This document shows, piece by piece, positions 42,190 to 50,930 of a stretch of DNA of 64,000 nucleotides. The notes below the pieces were generated by a model. The model did no database searches. It was not told where the DNA came from and saw only the letters and a list, made by a program, of their open reading frames with translations. Position numbers and translations under genes: made by a program. Each line of letters opens with the position of its first letter. The first letter of the stretch is position 1. Origin of the DNA: Niastella soli (GTDB lineage Bacteria; Bacteroidota; Bacteroidia; Chitinophagales; Chitinophagaceae); NCBI RefSeq assembly GCF_017742245.1, contig NZ_JAGHKO010000001.1, positions 310,001-374,000 of the forward strand, in the 5' to 3' direction.

Positions 42190-43926
42190 CTAATTCCATA
42201 ATGGAAAATACAAACTGTTATTATACGGATCACCAGTTGTAGTAGCATCTATTTGTGCCTGGGGAATTGGGCGTAACACATGTTTCTCAATAATATTAGC
42301 AGCCGCTTCTTTATTATGCAGGCGCACCCGTTCCAATAGTTTGCCAGTGCGCACCAGGTCCCACCACCGAACATTTTCCCCACAGAGTTCACGGGTCCGT
42401 TCATCCAATATAAAGTCCCGTGATAAATCAGACGCCGTAATATCCATAGCCGTTGCATTCCCGGTTGGATAAGCAGCTCTTTCCCGTACGGCATTAATGT
42501 ATTTTACTGCATCGGGCATATTTCCCAAATTAAAGGCCGCTTCTGCTGCTACCAGATAGGTTTCTGCCAGGCGGAAAGCTATCACTGGTCTTACAGAGGG
42601 CGAGTTGAGATCAGCCCTTTTGGTATCGAAATATTTCATCATGGTTGCCGAAAGCGTATTATCGTACTTACCGGGCGGAATAAGCAGATACCGGCTGGCG
42701 GCTATTTGTGCATTGGTCTTATCAACACCAGGCATGTAAATGGCTGTATCACCTAATTTAAACTTCGGTTGCCCGGCTACTGCATCTGCTGGCGCACCGG
42801 CTGGTAATGGATTGGGCCACACCGGATACCCTTTGGGATCGGGATTGTTGGCATACCATACGATTTGAAAAGTTTTGCTGTACCGGGTATCATTCACTCT
42901 TTCTTTAAAAGCCGTATCGGTTAACCAACGGGTAGGGATACATCGGATATAGGGACGGCCATACGGCGTACTACGGATCATACCTGGTCTTTTCTCATAC
43001 TGGCCTACCCACATATGATTTAATACATTGTCGGCACTGTAGGTACTAATCCCATTACTTGAACTTATACCACTGTTATTCGGACCATTATACGCCAGGT
43101 TCGCGGTGTGTTGCACGCTCCACAGTACTTCCTCATTTTCCTCATTCCCTTCCGCAAACACTTTACTAAAGTCGGGTACTAAATTCAGCCCCAATGATGA
43201 CTTGTTATTGATAATATCCACAGCAGTATTATAGGCATTCTGATAGTCATCCGCTTTTTTTACAGCAGAGCCGGCACGGGTGAGGTATACTTTTGCCAGA
43301 ACATGTTTCGCAGCTACGGCAGTAGCTTTTCCTGCTAACACCCCATTGCTTTTTGGACTGGCAGGTAATACAGCTATGGCATCTTTCAGGTCCTGAATAA
43401 TGGCATCATAAACACTTGCCAGGGGATCACGTTTGGCTGTGGTTGTAGCGGCTGACTGAAAATGCAGGCTCAACGTAACATCGCCCCAAAACTGTGCAAG
43501 AATAAAATAATAATTGGCCCGAAGGAATTTAGCTTCCGCCACAATATTGTTCTTTGTAGCTACCGGCATATCTACCTTATCGGCATTATCAATAACGCCG
43601 TTACAGGTATTGATGAAAACATACGCTGCCCGCCAAAGCGTAGTGGTGGTGCCATGTGAAGAAGTATAACTATACAGGTTTATATCACTGTTGCCATCAA
43701 CACCACGTTGAAATTCATCGGTGCCAATTACCGTGGCAGTAAACAATTCCTGCGCACCCCAAAAATTTCGCATCCCTGCATACGCGGCATCTAAACCGGC
43801 CTGTAAACCCTGACTGGTTTGAAAAAATGCAGGAACAAGAATGGAGTTGGGTTCTTCCTTGAGTTTTTTATTACAGCCGCTCACTACGATCAGGAGTCCG
43901 CTGCAGAATAAAAATATCTTTTTCAT
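42190..43926 (-). CDS. SusD/RagB-family glycan-binding lipoprotein, pair 2
   Basis: 578 aa from ATG 43926 (KKIFLFCSGLLIVVSGC lipobox). ATG 43935 is an alternative; the frame's 43977 start overlaps SusC. SusD traits: CNKKLKEEPNSILVPAFFQT, the helical repeats, VLWSVQHTANLAYN, RTRELCGENVRWWDLVRTGK and the terminal YNNSLYFPLWN. It is the partner of the SusC ending 25 bp upstream. It is placed between GH28 and GH105, so pectic or rhamnogalacturonan oligosaccharides are the likely ligand. Confidence 0.95.
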   Translation of the reverse strand: MKKIFLFCSGLLIVVSGCNKKLKEEPNSILVPAFFQTSQGLQAGLDAAYAGMRNFWGAQELFTATVIGTDEFQRGVDGNSDINLYSYTSSHGTTTTLWRAAYVFINTCNGVIDNADKVDMPVATKNNIVAEAKFLRANYYFILAQFWGDVTLSLHFQSAATTTAKRDPLASVYDAIIQDLKDAIAVLPASPKSNGVLAGKATAVAAKHVLAKVYLTRAGSAVKKADDYQNAYNTAVDIINNKSSLGLNLVPDFSKVFAEGNEENEEVLWSVQHTANLAYNGPNNSGISSSNGISTYSADNVLNHMWVGQYEKRPGMIRSTPYGRPYIRCIPTRWLTDTAFKERVNDTRYSKTFQIVWYANNPDPKGYPVWPNPLPAGAPADAVAGQPKFKLGDTAIYMPGVDKTNAQIAASRYLLIPPGKYDNTLSATMMKYFDTKRADLNSPSVRPVIAFRLAETYLVAAEAAFNLGNMPDAVKYINAVRERAAYPTGNATAMDITASDLSRDFILDERTRELCGENVRWWDLVRTGKLLERVRLHNKEAAANIIEKHVLRPIPQAQIDATTTGDPYNNSLYFPLWN

Positions 43927-43951
43927 ATAGCTCATTTTGGCTTGTAAAAAA

Positions 43952-46900
43952 TTAAAACGACATATTAATTCCAACAATCATTGACCAGGTAGGCGGTGTA
44001 TCTATGCCCACCGACCCCGAACCTTCGGGATCTATACCGCCTGCCCGGCGGTATGGCGAGAAAAGAATAAACGGATCTGCTGCGGTGGCATAAACCCGGA
44101 AATTCTTTGCTCCTATGCGTTTTACCAATGACTGGTCAAGATTGTATCCAAGACTTATGCTTCTGATCTTTACAAATGATCCATCGAAATAACTCAGTAC
44201 CGAGCGGTTCAAGGGATTGGTAGCGGCTGAGTTTGCCTTTGGATTCCATGGCTCGTGGTTCTCCGGTGTCCAGTAATGAGTTTTTAAATTATTGTACGTT
44301 CCCTGATAGGTGTTTACGAAATTGCCGCCATACAAACTGCTGTTCATGGTATACCCCCATCTTGCAAATGCCACTACAGTCAGATCAAAACCACGGAAAC
44401 CAAAACGCTGCGTGGTACCACCCTCCCATTTGGGTTGGCTTGTACCTACAATAATGCGATCATAGGTTGCATCGATCTTTGAATCTGGTTTTCCATCAGG
44501 GCCACTGATGTCAGCCACGCGAATGGTGCCAATTACTGATGAGTTACCAGATACTGATAAACCCAGGGCTTTGGCGGCCGCCGTATCTTCTGCGGTATTC
44601 TGCCAGATACCCACTCTTTGATAATCATAGTACACATCCAGGGGTTGACCAACAAACCAGCCATTGGCAGCATCCCTTGTTACCCCGCCTGCCAACTGGG
44701 TTATTTTACCCCGGTTAATAAAGAAGTTGAAATCACTCGTCCAGCTGAAATCCTTTCGGGTTTGTGCCTGTATGTTAGTGGTGCTGACATGCACTTCAAT
44801 ACCCCGGTTCTCTGTTTTACCTACATTGGAAACAATAGGATTGGGGATGCCTGACGTAGGAGGCAATGTTTGCGGCAACAACAGAGAATTGGTAAATGCC
44901 TTATACACTTCCACAGAACCGGTAATCCGGTTACCTAGCAATCCGAAATCGAGACCCAGGTTGGCTGTTTTGGTATATTCCCAGGTAAGTGTATTGTTAA
45001 CCGTAGAACTTAAATAAGCGCCAGTGATCATGTTTGAACCATAATTATATACCAACCCTGATAATTGCCCCAGCGTTTGATAGGCTTTGATTGACTGTTG
45101 CCCAACGCTGCCATAGCTGGCCCTGAGCTTCAGATTACTGATTGCTGAGATATTTTGCATGAAGCTCTCCTGGTTCACATTCCAGGCAAAAGCTGCGGAG
45201 GGGAAAGAATGCCATTTGTTTCCCTCGGCCAGGCGGGATGACCCATCAGCACGTATTGTTAAAGTTAACAGGTAACGGTCATTGTAACTGTAGTTCACTC
45301 TTCCCATGTACGAGAGAATATCGGCTTTGGAAGAACTGCCTGTTCCTTTAAGGTTTGATCCGTAAGTTGGATTAAAATAAGCCAGGTAATCGGCCAGGAT
45401 GTTTGTATTGTCAAACTGGTTTAATTTGGAGCTGACCTCCTGTAAACTGTATAAACCAGTAAAATTCAGCTTATGCTTTTTTGCAAATGTGGCATCATAG
45501 ATCAACAGATTTTCCAACGTGTAGTTGTTCGATACATCGTTGCGGTTTGAGGAAGCAGAACCGCCCTGATTAACACGAAAACTTGTTTTATCGGAATAAA
45601 AGTTACCATATACATCCGATCTGATCTCCGCCCCGGCATTCAAGCGATATTTTAACCCTTTGATTAAATTAGCTTCCAAATACAGTGTGGTGAATGTTCC
45701 CAGACGCTTTCTGTTTTCTATAGCGGCGCCGGGTATCAGGTCGGCCAGCGGATTCCAGACCTGATTCGCGCTGCCCGGCACATAAGTATTTAAAATATTT
45801 CCAACACTATCATAAGGCGACGCCAATGGACTGGCACGTAACGCCTGGGCCATAGGGTTAGCACTCTCGCCTTTCCGCACCGAATAAGTGTTCAGCGAGT
45901 TCAATCCTACTTTAAATATCTTTCCTAACTGTTGATCGATACTCAATTTCACCGTGGAGCGCTCAAAACTTTGTCCATAATAAATACCGGTCTGGTTAAA
46001 ATAACCGCCTGAGATCGCATATTGCGTCTGATCGGTTCCGCCGGAAACACCTAACTGGTGGTCGGTGATCATCCCGGTTTTATAAATAAGGCTTTGCCAA
46101 TCGGTATTGCGGCCCGTTTTTATTCCTTCTACTTCTGCAGGATCAAATATGCCATTGGTCAGGAACTGTGGATCATCGAGCCCGCTGTATTTACCGGGAT
46201 TGGCAATAATGTTGGCCCATTTTTTCAGGTCAGTAAATTCAGCAGCATTCATTACCGGGAATTCTTTGGTCAATTTGCTGGTGCCCACATAACCGCTGTA
46301 AGTAAATACAGGTTTGGCAGTTTTGCCGCGTTTGGTGGAGATCAGGATCACGCCATTGGCACCCCGTGAACCATAGATGGCAGTAGAGGAACCATCTTTT
46401 AAGATCTCAACGGAAGCCACATCATCCTGGTTCAGGTCGTTTATACTTCCATTGAAAGGAATGCCATCCACAACGATCAACGGGTCGTTGCTGGCACCTA
46501 ATGACCTGGAACCTCTGATCAAAATGTTTGGCGTTGCACCTGGCTTGCTGTTGGCGCCGCTTCGTTGAATATCTATACCAGCGCCCTGCCCCTGTATAGC
46601 GGCAGCCAGATTGGAGGAAGGGATATCTTTGATGGATTGTTCATTGATAGAGACGATAGAACCGGTAACATCTGATTTACGCCGGGTACCATACCCTACT
46701 ACGATCACTTTGTCCATCTCCAATTTATCTGAACTTAAAGAAATACTTAGATCTAACTGATCGGTGGTGCCTATTTTTATTTCTTTATTTACATAACCCA
46801 CCATGGTGATGGAGAGCGTACAATTGACCGGTGTTAAAATTGAAAAGGAGCCGTCAGCCTTTGTTGTGGAACCAGTATTGGAGCCTTTCACCACCACCGA

Positions 46901-47119
46901 AACACCGGAAAGGGGTTCTCCGCTTTCGTTTCTCACCAATCCCCGAAGCATAACCGTTTTTTCCTGAGCGTGAAGAATTACAGGCAAGAGAAGAGAAGAA
47001 CATAGCAGGCAAATAGAAATGAATGCACTTCTTTTAAAAAAGGTATTGCCGTACCCTTTTTTGTGTCGTAAGTGTAGCATAGCAATAGTTTTCGTTTTCG
47101 TTTTTGGAATATTTAGCAT
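43952..47119 (-). CDS. SusC-type TonB-dependent transporter, pair 2
   Basis: 1055 aa. ATG 47119 gives a long Lys/Thr-rich n-region before the hydrophobic signal (FISICLLCSSLLLPVILHAQ). ATG 47080 is an alternative that still keeps the signal. Then follow a carboxypeptidase-D-like domain (LRGLVRNESGEPLSGVSVVV), a TonB-box-like VIVVGYGTRR, the plug (STAIYGSRGANGVILISTKR) and a barrel ending IVGINMSF. It is one base downstream of the GH28 stop (TAA-G-ATG), so translation is probably coupled. Confidence 0.95.
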   Translation of the reverse strand: MLNIPKTKTKTIAMLHLRHKKGYGNTFFKRSAFISICLLCSSLLLPVILHAQEKTVMLRGLVRNESGEPLSGVSVVVKGSNTGSTTKADGSFSILTPVNCTLSITMVGYVNKEIKIGTTDQLDLSISLSSDKLEMDKVIVVGYGTRRKSDVTGSIVSINEQSIKDIPSSNLAAAIQGQGAGIDIQRSGANSKPGATPNILIRGSRSLGASNDPLIVVDGIPFNGSINDLNQDDVASVEILKDGSSTAIYGSRGANGVILISTKRGKTAKPVFTYSGYVGTSKLTKEFPVMNAAEFTDLKKWANIIANPGKYSGLDDPQFLTNGIFDPAEVEGIKTGRNTDWQSLIYKTGMITDHQLGVSGGTDQTQYAISGGYFNQTGIYYGQSFERSTVKLSIDQQLGKIFKVGLNSLNTYSVRKGESANPMAQALRASPLASPYDSVGNILNTYVPGSANQVWNPLADLIPGAAIENRKRLGTFTTLYLEANLIKGLKYRLNAGAEIRSDVYGNFYSDKTSFRVNQGGSASSNRNDVSNNYTLENLLIYDATFAKKHKLNFTGLYSLQEVSSKLNQFDNTNILADYLAYFNPTYGSNLKGTGSSSKADILSYMGRVNYSYNDRYLLTLTIRADGSSRLAEGNKWHSFPSAAFAWNVNQESFMQNISAISNLKLRASYGSVGQQSIKAYQTLGQLSGLVYNYGSNMITGAYLSSTVNNTLTWEYTKTANLGLDFGLLGNRITGSVEVYKAFTNSLLLPQTLPPTSGIPNPIVSNVGKTENRGIEVHVSTTNIQAQTRKDFSWTSDFNFFINRGKITQLAGGVTRDAANGWFVGQPLDVYYDYQRVGIWQNTAEDTAAAKALGLSVSGNSSVIGTIRVADISGPDGKPDSKIDATYDRIIVGTSQPKWEGGTTQRFGFRGFDLTVVAFARWGYTMNSSLYGGNFVNTYQGTYNNLKTHYWTPENHEPWNPKANSAATNPLNRSVLSYFDGSFVKIRSISLGYNLDQSLVKRIGAKNFRVYATAADPFILFSPYRRAGGIDPEGSGSVGIDTPPTWSMIVGINMSF

Positions 47120-47120
47120 C

Positions 47121-48686
47121 TTATTGTCGTAGCATGTACTTAATGTTGGGGGTTTTATTTTTTTTTACCTGAATGCCCTTGCTGTTACCTTCAGCCTTTA
47201 CCAATGCATCTGCAGTTCCTTTTACGTTTATATTATGAATGTGGGCTTTCTCAACATTTTCCAGGCGAACAATGGCGGGCACGTCTGTTGTTTCCGGAAT
47301 TTTCCAATTGGCCAATTCAATATTCTGTCCATCTTCGCAGACAAAGGCCGGTCGCCGGTCGTTGCTATCCAGGTGCAGTGTAATATTCACCAGCTTCAAT
47401 CCTTTTACATGCCTGGCCCATACGCCGTACGCCGGCACCAGTGGGCCAAAGGTTTTTACTTCAGGATATTTATCAAGCGCTTCGGGCACCTGCTGCCGCG
47501 CATTTTCAATTGTGCCACCCCCAGCCAGGCTGATCTCAATATTTTCAAGGGTAACATTGGTAATATAATGACCGGGTACGCCAGTGATAAGAATGCCAGA
47601 GGGTGGCATTAACTGGGCCTGGGCAGCCGCTTGCGCTTTTACATTTTTTATGACTACATTTTCCAGTGTTCCGGTAGGCTGTTGGGTGTCTTTGCCTTTT
47701 CTAAACACGCTTAACCTCGATCCGAGCCGCAACAACATGGGTGTTCTTACATTCACCATGGTGATGTCCGAGATCTGCACATTGCGTAAATGGGCACCAT
47801 CCACCGTCAATAATTTTATCCCTCCATTGTTGGTATCATAGATATAGCAGTCGGTGATGGTAATATTTTCAAATGGGGCCATTGATTCGGTACCCATCTT
47901 TATAGCGCCCTGGTTGCTTTTCAAACGCATACCACTTACCACAATATTACTGCAAGCCATGGTGCTTGCCGTGGTTTTGAAACAAAGCGCATCGTCGCCG
48001 CTGATAACATCACAATTTTTTATTCGCACTTCCTGGCAGCCATCTATATCAATGCCGTCGTTGTGCGCCACGCCATGGCTCACAATTTTTACGTTTTCGA
48101 TATTTATCTTTTTACTTTGGAAATAATGGGAGGTCCAGGCGGCGGCATAATTGAGTGTAATGCCTTTTACCGTAACATTTTCACAGCGAACGATCCGTAA
48201 TAAAAATGGACGGCGGCCCCATCGTTGTGACTCTGGCCGCGTATCAGTAGCTATTTGTTGTTCTTTTAATTTGGAACCCTGGCCATCAATAGCCCCTTCA
48301 CCTTCAATACCGATATTTTTTGCATCCACCGCTACGAGCAATGCCCAGCCTACATCAATGCCCAGCCCATCGGTGAAGGGATCTAAGTTTTGATAATCAT
48401 TTATATCGGTACTGCCCAACAGGCGGGCATCCTTGTTAAATTGAAGTGTAACCTGATCTTTTAATATAATGGTCCCTGAAAGCCAGTTGCCTGCCGGAAA
48501 CACTACTTTACCTCCACCCTGCTGATGGCATTCGTCAATTGCTTTTTGAACAGCCGCCGTATTGAGTGTTTTACCATCTCCTACAGCACCATATCGGGTA
48601 ATTTCTATTACAATGGGTGGCGCCGCCTGAGCCCATGTTATACAAATAAGAAAGACTATTCCAGTAACAACTTTTTTCATACGCAT
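47121..48686 (-). CDS. Glycoside hydrolase family 28 (polygalacturonase/rhamnogalacturonan hydrolase type)
   Basis: 521 aa with a signal peptide ending WAQA. YGAVGDGKTLNTAAVQKAID is the usual GH28 start. The catalytic Asp segments are HNDGIDIDGC (residues 208-217) and SGDDALCFK (229-237). The third segment, normally (G/Q)HG, reads SNQGAIKMGTES at 257-268, so the His is absent; some exo- and rhamnogalacturonan-type members also deviate here. It would cut galacturonic acid linkages in pectin backbones. It heads the operon GH28-SusC-SusD. Confidence 0.93.
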   Translation of the reverse strand: MRMKKVVTGIVFLICITWAQAAPPIVIEITRYGAVGDGKTLNTAAVQKAIDECHQQGGGKVVFPAGNWLSGTIILKDQVTLQFNKDARLLGSTDINDYQNLDPFTDGLGIDVGWALLVAVDAKNIGIEGEGAIDGQGSKLKEQQIATDTRPESQRWGRRPFLLRIVRCENVTVKGITLNYAAAWTSHYFQSKKINIENVKIVSHGVAHNDGIDIDGCQEVRIKNCDVISGDDALCFKTTASTMACSNIVVSGMRLKSNQGAIKMGTESMAPFENITITDCYIYDTNNGGIKLLTVDGAHLRNVQISDITMVNVRTPMLLRLGSRLSVFRKGKDTQQPTGTLENVVIKNVKAQAAAQAQLMPPSGILITGVPGHYITNVTLENIEISLAGGGTIENARQQVPEALDKYPEVKTFGPLVPAYGVWARHVKGLKLVNITLHLDSNDRRPAFVCEDGQNIELANWKIPETTDVPAIVRLENVEKAHIHNINVKGTADALVKAEGNSKGIQVKKNKTPNIKYMLRQ

Positions 48687-48821
48687 CAGTCAATGTTGTG
48701 GCAGCCTACATATATGGCTGCATTTCCTGATGCAACTAACAGATTATTATAACTGTCATTCTATAACGAACTCGCTATTCATTCAACTATTTTGGCAGAA
48801 AATTCCCGGGAACGATTGCAT

Positions 48822-48851
48822 AAAAGCGGAGGCGGCTCGAAGGCCGCCTCC
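48822..48851 (-). terminator. Intrinsic terminator after the pair-3 SusCD operon
   Basis: GGAGGCGGC (48828-48836) and GCCGCCTCC (48843-48851) form a perfect 9-bp stem. On the minus strand it is followed by GCTTTTATG, 45 bp beyond the last stop of the operon. Confidence 0.78.
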
Positions 48852-48895
48852 TTGACTCTAACTAACTGATAGGAAAAAACTGGTTTGTTTAAGGT

Positions 48896-49603
48896 TTATG
48901 GTACCTGCCTGTTTTCATAATTGGAATAAAAAGTATCGATGGCATTCAGAACTGGTTTATACAAGGTCCTGAACTGAAATGCGCTTCCTTTTTTATAAAG
49001 AGGCAACAGCGTGCTGTCGACCGCCGCATCATTTTTTGCAAAGAACTTTCGTTGTGTCCCCAGATTGTCGGTATATATAATTTCCTGACCAATTACATCT
49101 CCCGCCACACCAAACCATTTAATGTTAGCCGATTGGGTTGCATCGATATATGTACCGCTTTTTATAGCCCGGTTCACCAGTTGGGAAATATAACGCTCGC
49201 CATATACCTCACCTATTACATCGTTTTTTACCGAGCGGTGCCCGGCCTTGTCATAGGAATAAATGTTAAAAGTATAAGAAGCTTCCGCCAGTTTCTTAAA
49301 AGAAAAACGTACAGTATCGATATTATCGGTCCGCTGTACCGCTTTCTCCACTGAATCGGTTTGACCACCAGCAGTCCAGTATACTTTCACTTTACTGATG
49401 CGGGGGTCTGAGATCAACAACATTGACAGGTCAATCCGGTTATTACCTGGATAGGTTATTACAGAATCTACCCTTGCTATGTACACTACTTCCCCATCTT
49501 TTGTAAATTCATCATAGGTGGCATTCATCTTACTACAGGCAAACAGCACCGCGCAGCATATGACCAGGAGCCCTCCGTAGATGCTATATTTTCTTACACG
49601 CAT
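48896..49603 (-). CDS. DUF4998-like surface lipoprotein
   Basis: 235 aa from ATG 49603 (MRVRKYSIYGGLLVICCAVL, lipobox LFAC). The frame's 49648 start adds 15 residues that spoil the signal. The mature part begins MNATYDEFTKDGEVVYIARV and has a fibronectin-like pattern (IDLSMLLISDPRISKVKVYW, YTFNIYSYDKAGHRS), as in DUF4998 lipoproteins that accompany SusCD. It probably binds glycan at the surface. It is the last gene of the pair-3 operon, 26 bp after the DUF5000-like gene. Confidence 0.82.
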   Translation of the reverse strand: MRVRKYSIYGGLLVICCAVLFACSKMNATYDEFTKDGEVVYIARVDSVITYPGNNRIDLSMLLISDPRISKVKVYWTAGGQTDSVEKAVQRTDNIDTVRFSFKKLAEASYTFNIYSYDKAGHRSVKNDVIGEVYGERYISQLVNRAIKSGTYIDATQSANIKWFGVAGDVIGQEIIYTDNLGTQRKFFAKNDAAVDSTLLPLYKKGSAFQFRTLYKPVLNAIDTFYSNYENRQVP

Positions 49604-49629
49604 AATTGAATTTTTGTTTAATAAACTGA

Positions 49630-50901
49630 TTACTTTTTCTGTCCCCATAGCGACAACTCAAACAGGTGGAAAAACCCGGTATAACCACCAATGGAACCCC
49701 AGCTGTCAATATTTTTCCAACCTATATAGCGTACTGGCGGTATACCATTCGGGAATTCAAATTCCTGCCCATCGGTAGCTACCTGTATGTCTTCATTGGA
49801 ATTTTGCCCCACTTCCCAACCCGAAGGTTTGGTCATAGTCCATTCGCCCAGCCTCACCCAGCCATTATTGGGATCTACATTATTGAAGTCACCATTGATA
49901 ATTTTTGGATTATTGGTGCCCCAGATCTGCCAGCGATGTGGATTACCGTGGTTGAAAATAAAGGTGCCGGTACGTTGCCAGATCTTGAAACGGCTCAGTA
50001 CAAATTTGGCGGCGCCGCTTTTATCCAGGTCAATAGGGATCCATACAGGGATCTCATATTTCTCTTTGGTATGGAACATGGTGGTAACATTGCCATCGTA
50101 TAAATTCTTCATGGGGTAACTGCTGGAATAATCCACTGCATTGACCATGGGCACTCCTGAATTGGGCAGTGGCTGGTGCTGTGGTATGTAACTGGCAAAC
50201 GTAGTACGTACATCATTGAACTTTGTTTTATCCAGGGTTTCTTCGTAAATGGGTCTGATCTTAGTTCTCAGGGTATCGCTGTGGTTATCCCAGCGGTCAC
50301 GAACATAAATACCCCAGGTGCGTTCTACAGGCGGAAATCCCCTTACATTAAAACTGCCCTTCTTCATACTGGTATAATTATAATCAACATGCGCCCAGTC
50401 GCCTACCGAATCAATAACCAACACCTCAAATACGATGTTTGCTGAATCATCATTCACATACTTTACATTAATACCACCAAACGTTGAATCTGCTTTTATT
50501 GATTTAAACACGCTGACAACGGGTGGCGTCAGCGGTTTTATTGTCACTTCAACCGGTGGTGATACTACTTCACTACGGCTTACCGCGTACAAAGTCACTG
50601 TGCGTTCCTCGGTGTCACCAAATCCATCTACCACCAACTTTTTCTGGAACATAGATGATTTTACTTCTTTCTTTTGGCCCTTCAATTCATACACGGCTTT
50701 TACATACAACAGGTTTTCATTATCTGGAAGGTTATAGGTGATTATGGCAGCGCCGGCCAGGTTGGTTACTTTAGGGTTGCTAATAGCATCGGGGGCAGAT
50801 CCGTCTTTTGCATATGGGCTTCTGTCATCTTTTTTACAGTTGCTGATGGTGAAAATAATTACCAGGAGCCAACCGGTTATAATTAGTTTATTTGTTTTCA
50901 T
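49630..50901 (-). CDS. DUF4959/DUF5000-like surface glycan-binding lipoprotein
   Basis: 423 aa with a lipobox (TISNC). Three regions: an N-terminal DUF4959-type sandwich (ISNPKVTNLAGAAIITYNLP), a middle fibronectin-like domain (GGINVKYVNDDSANIVFEVL) and a C-terminal DUF5000/F5-8-type-C-like discoidin domain (MKNLYDGNVTTMFHTKEKYE, FVLSRFKIWQRTG, FFHLFELSLWGQKK). Such proteins occupy the SusE/F position and hold polysaccharide at the outer membrane. It starts 29 bp after SusD of pair 3. Confidence 0.88.
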   Translation of the reverse strand: MKTNKLIITGWLLVIIFTISNCKKDDRSPYAKDGSAPDAISNPKVTNLAGAAIITYNLPDNENLLYVKAVYELKGQKKEVKSSMFQKKLVVDGFGDTEERTVTLYAVSRSEVVSPPVEVTIKPLTPPVVSVFKSIKADSTFGGINVKYVNDDSANIVFEVLVIDSVGDWAHVDYNYTSMKKGSFNVRGFPPVERTWGIYVRDRWDNHSDTLRTKIRPIYEETLDKTKFNDVRTTFASYIPQHQPLPNSGVPMVNAVDYSSSYPMKNLYDGNVTTMFHTKEKYEIPVWIPIDLDKSGAAKFVLSRFKIWQRTGTFIFNHGNPHRWQIWGTNNPKIINGDFNNVDPNNGWVRLGEWTMTKPSGWEVGQNSNEDIQVATDGQEFEFPNGIPPVRYIGWKNIDSWGSIGGYTGFFHLFELSLWGQKK

Positions 50902-50930
50902 TGCAATTAAATGATGGTTATAGAAAGGGG

